Positions 62,181-64,000 of a stretch of DNA of 64,000 bases are shown one piece after another. This DNA comes from Priestia megaterium (GTDB lineage Bacteria; Bacillota; Bacilli; Bacillales; Bacillaceae_H), in NCBI GenBank assembly GCA_008180335.1, contig VTEF01000007.1, positions 564-64,563 of the forward strand, given 5' to 3'. Within the stretch, counting starts at the first letter, position 1. Each line of letters starts with the position of its first letter. The notes under the pieces were generated by a model. It searched no databases. It was not told the origin of the DNA and saw only the letters and a list, made by a program, of their open reading frames with translations. The translations under genes were made by a program, and so were the position numbers.

Positions 62181-62801
62181 TTGAATATAGCTTTATTAGG
62201 TGCAACCGGAAGAGTTGGTCAATTACTGTTAGATTTAATGCTGCAAGACGAGCATAACGTAACCGTTCTTGTACGTAATCCTCAAAAGTTGGAAATGAAG
62301 CACCCAAACCTCACGATTGTACAAGGAAATGTATTAAAGCAAGAGGATCTAAATCAAACAATTCAAGGTCAAGATGTTGTAGTAAGCACCCTTAACACAG
62401 ACGGTTCTGCTACAATTTCAGAAAGTATGCCCTTGCTTATTACTAGCATGAAGAAGTACCATGTTAAGAGAATTATCACTATTGGAACAGCGGGAATTCT
62501 CCAGTCAAGGGTTGAACCAACCCTTTACCGCTTTCAATCAAGTGAATCAAAAAGAAGAAGCACAAGAGCAGCAGAGGATCATCTAAAAGGATACTTATCT
62601 CTAAAAGAGAGTAGCTTAGATTGGACAATTGTTTGTCCTACTTACTTGCCGGATGGAAAAATCACAGGCCGGTATCGTGTTGAAGAAAATATGTTACCCG
62701 CTAATGCTGTAAAAATTTCAACTGGTGACACCGCACATTTTACATACCGTGAATTACGATCTGCTAATTTCTCTTACTGCCGGATAGGTCTTGGATATTA
62801 A
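62181..62801 (+). CDS. NAD(P)-binding epimerase/reductase-like protein
   Basis: A 206-residue Rossmann-fold protein of the atypical SDR (NmrA/BVR-B-like) group. ALLGATGRVGQLLLD at the start binds NAD(P), and IITIGTAGI and SLDWTIVCPTYL are family landmarks; the end GDTAHFTYRELRSANF is typical of YwnB/YhfK-like proteins. It begins with TTG, 7 nt after AAGGAGTG. The reaction is unknown. It is a single gene with a terminator. Confidence 0.8.
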   Translation: MNIALLGATGRVGQLLLDLMLQDEHNVTVLVRNPQKLEMKHPNLTIVQGNVLKQEDLNQTIQGQDVVVSTLNTDGSATISESMPLLITSMKKYHVKRIITIGTAGILQSRVEPTLYRFQSSESKRRSTRAAEDHLKGYLSLKESSLDWTIVCPTYLPDGKITGRYRVEENMLPANAVKISTGDTAHFTYRELRSANFSYCRIGLGY

Positions 62802-62836
62802 AAAGTCTCGCAACGAAATAAGTGCGAGACTTTTTA
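62799..62836 (+). terminator. terminator of the NAD(P)-binding gene
   Basis: AAAAAGTCTCGC pairs with GCGAGACTTTTT (about 62800-62811 and 62824-62835), overlapping the stop codon. Confidence 0.88.
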
Positions 62837-63006
62837 AGTTATTCGATTAAAAGAGCCGCTTTATCATTCGGACTTTTATCCTGCTCTTAACAAGCAGTAA
62901 GCCTTCACTGAAAAAGCAAGGCGGAATAAACTTGTAAAAACCCAAACAACAGCAGCCTTCTGATGGGTGTTGCTAACAATCCGTATCCAGCAATTGAATT
63001 TTCACT

Positions 63007-63819
63007 TTACTGCAACAGCAGTTTATGCTTTCTATAAGCCCAGTGATTAGTCGGCCCATGACCATTGCCAATATTCAATGTATGCTTTATCGCGTAATGA
63101 ACAAAATCAGACGCTGTTTGAACAGCTTCAATGACTGTTCTTCCTTTAGCTAATTCTGCTGTTACACAAGCTGCAAATGTACAACCCGTACCATGCGTAT
63201 GCTTGGTTTTCATTTTATCATGAACAATTTCTTCAAAGTGTGCTCCGTCAAAAATTAAATCAATCATGCTGTTATTCGTTTGGTCATGACCACCTTTAAT
63301 CACTACATTTTTCACACCTAAATGATAAATGTGTTTTGCTGCTTCCTTACGATCTTCCAACGAATGAATAGTACGGCCTGTCAGCACTTCTGCTTCTGGA
63401 ATGTTGGGTGTAGCAACTTCACATAAAGGGAGCAGGGTATGGCTTAGCGCATGTACCGCTTCTTGCTGCAATAGTGATTGGCCCCCTTTTGCAATCATCA
63501 CTGGGTCTACTACTACGTTTTTCAGTTTATATTCTTTTAGTTTTTGAGCTACTGCTTCAATGATCTCTGCACTAAATAACATTCCTGTTTTGACCGCATC
63601 TGGCTTCAAATCTGTTGCAATAGAATTGATTTGTGTAACAATTGCTTCTACGTCTAGTGGATAAACTCCTTGAACACCGACTGTATTCTGTGCTGTTACA
63701 GCCGTAATAGCAGACATTCCAAACACTTCTTGCTCTTGGAAGGTTTTCAAGTCTGCTTGAATTCCGGCTCCTCCGCCACTATCGGAACCTGCAATTGTCA
63801 ATGCTTTTGGTATGCTCAT
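63007..63819 (-). CDS. thiD: hydroxymethylpyrimidine kinase / phosphomethylpyrimidine kinase
   Basis: A 270-residue ribokinase-fold kinase that phosphorylates HMP twice for thiamine synthesis. The N-terminus ALTIAGSDSGGGAGIQADLKT and the anion-hole motif HTHGTGCTFAACVT are diagnostic. It follows thiF by 68 bp on the same strand, so it is the last gene of a thiamine operon whose first part lies beyond the right edge. Paralogues such as PdxK of B. subtilis share the fold, but the operon place favours ThiD. The start follows AAAAGGAGA. Confidence 0.92.
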   Translation of the reverse strand: MSIPKALTIAGSDSGGGAGIQADLKTFQEQEVFGMSAITAVTAQNTVGVQGVYPLDVEAIVTQINSIATDLKPDAVKTGMLFSAEIIEAVAQKLKEYKLKNVVVDPVMIAKGGQSLLQQEAVHALSHTLLPLCEVATPNIPEAEVLTGRTIHSLEDRKEAAKHIYHLGVKNVVIKGGHDQTNNSMIDLIFDGAHFEEIVHDKMKTKHTHGTGCTFAACVTAELAKGRTVIEAVQTASDFVHYAIKHTLNIGNGHGPTNHWAYRKHKLLLQ

Positions 63820-63887
63820 AACAATCTCCTTTTCTTCCTTCTCTCAAGTTTGGCACTCAGATGCTTTGGCAATTTTCAGCTGTTTGC

Positions 63888-64000
63888 TTATCCGATATAT
63901 CGATGGTACAGTGACTTTGCTGTTATGATATCATTAGTCCCATGAACAAATACACGTCCGTCATGAAAAATAACAAGACGGTAATCATCAACATAAAAAG
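63888..64000 (-). CDS. thiF: ThiF/MoeB-type adenylyltransferase, C-terminal end (partial)
   Basis: The minus strand reads YVDDYRLVIFHDGRVFVHGT, then NDIITAKSLYHRYIG and stop. This is the C-terminal strand pair of ThiF/MoeB proteins, which activate the C-terminus of ThiS or MoaD with ATP. Only 37 codons are in the window. Because thiD follows, ThiF is more likely than MoeB. Confidence 0.85.
   Translation of the reverse strand, partial: FYVDDYRLVIFHDGRVFVHGTNDIITAKSLYHRYIG

Overview
This window looks like a chromosomal segment of an endospore-forming, low-GC Bacillaceae bacterium. The left edge is the 5' end of a 16S rRNA gene, and its variable stretch resembles what I remember from Bacillus megaterium/Priestia (from memory, not checked). 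Sporulation genes (an alpha/beta SASP, YjcZ-type peptides, YheC/YheD proteins, YhaL), Shine-Dalgarno sites, and gene order much like the yhf-yhg-yha-yhe region of B. subtilis agree with this. I see no prophage, insertion sequence, CRISPR array or integron; it is mostly conserved core chromosome with small local novelties.

Layout. 1-580: start of an rrn operon (minus) with tandem promoters. 580-7655: carbon and lipid genes on the minus strand (aceA, a Ste24-type protease, a decayed enoyl-CoA hydratase, lcfB with a FadR-like box, lplJ, yhfI). 8000-9780: yhfH and a guanine-riboswitch-controlled nucleoside transporter. 9797-14810: a sugar-type solute-binding lipoprotein followed by a YesM/YesN-like two-component system, with no permeases. 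15281-17443: a class B PBP. 17543-21130: yhgD-yhgE with two matching operator-like dyads. 21225-27163: hemE-hemH-hemY preceded by pbpF. 27558-32862: hmoB, a short YhfA-like membrane fragment, yhaA, ecsC, and the ecsA-ecsB transporter. 33060-33416: a non-coding or micro-ORF repeat region ending in a terminator. 33522-41740: hit, elaA-like, serC, trpP (TRAP-type leader), several tiny genes, hpr, yhaI, prsA, yhaL, yhaM. 42002-51849: yhaPQ, yhzC, an HU gene, a fatty-acid activation pair, hemZ, yhaX, yheA, yheB. 51952-56904: four tandem YheC/YheD ATP-grasp genes behind a sigma-K-like promoter. 57116-64000: yheE, a PucR-type regulator, msmX, a zinc-ribbon protein, a forespore-type promoter followed by a tRNA-like element and an SASP gene, a CNNM/CorC membrane protein, an NAD(P)-binding protein, thiD and the 3' end of thiF.

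How it fits together. Several operons carry CcpA-type cre sites (aceA, next to lcfB, the two-component system, the acyl-CoA synthetase operon), which suggests shared catabolite control of acetate, fatty-acid and sugar use. Haem genes span synthesis (hemE, hemH, hemY, hemZ) and breakdown (hmoB). MsmX is the kind of shared ATPase that an orphan sugar-binding protein system would need.

The most unusual item is at 59984-60387. A good sigma-G promoter drives an SASP gene whose leader holds a 77-nt element with a perfect 7-bp acceptor stem, a perfect T-arm, a D-arm with the conserved GG and an encoded CCA, but an aberrant anticodon arm. Other leads are the four-copy YheC/YheD operon, the micro-ORF repeats between ecsA and hit, a recurrent 12-bp TGTTATA-type dyad, and paired yhgD/yhgE dyads.
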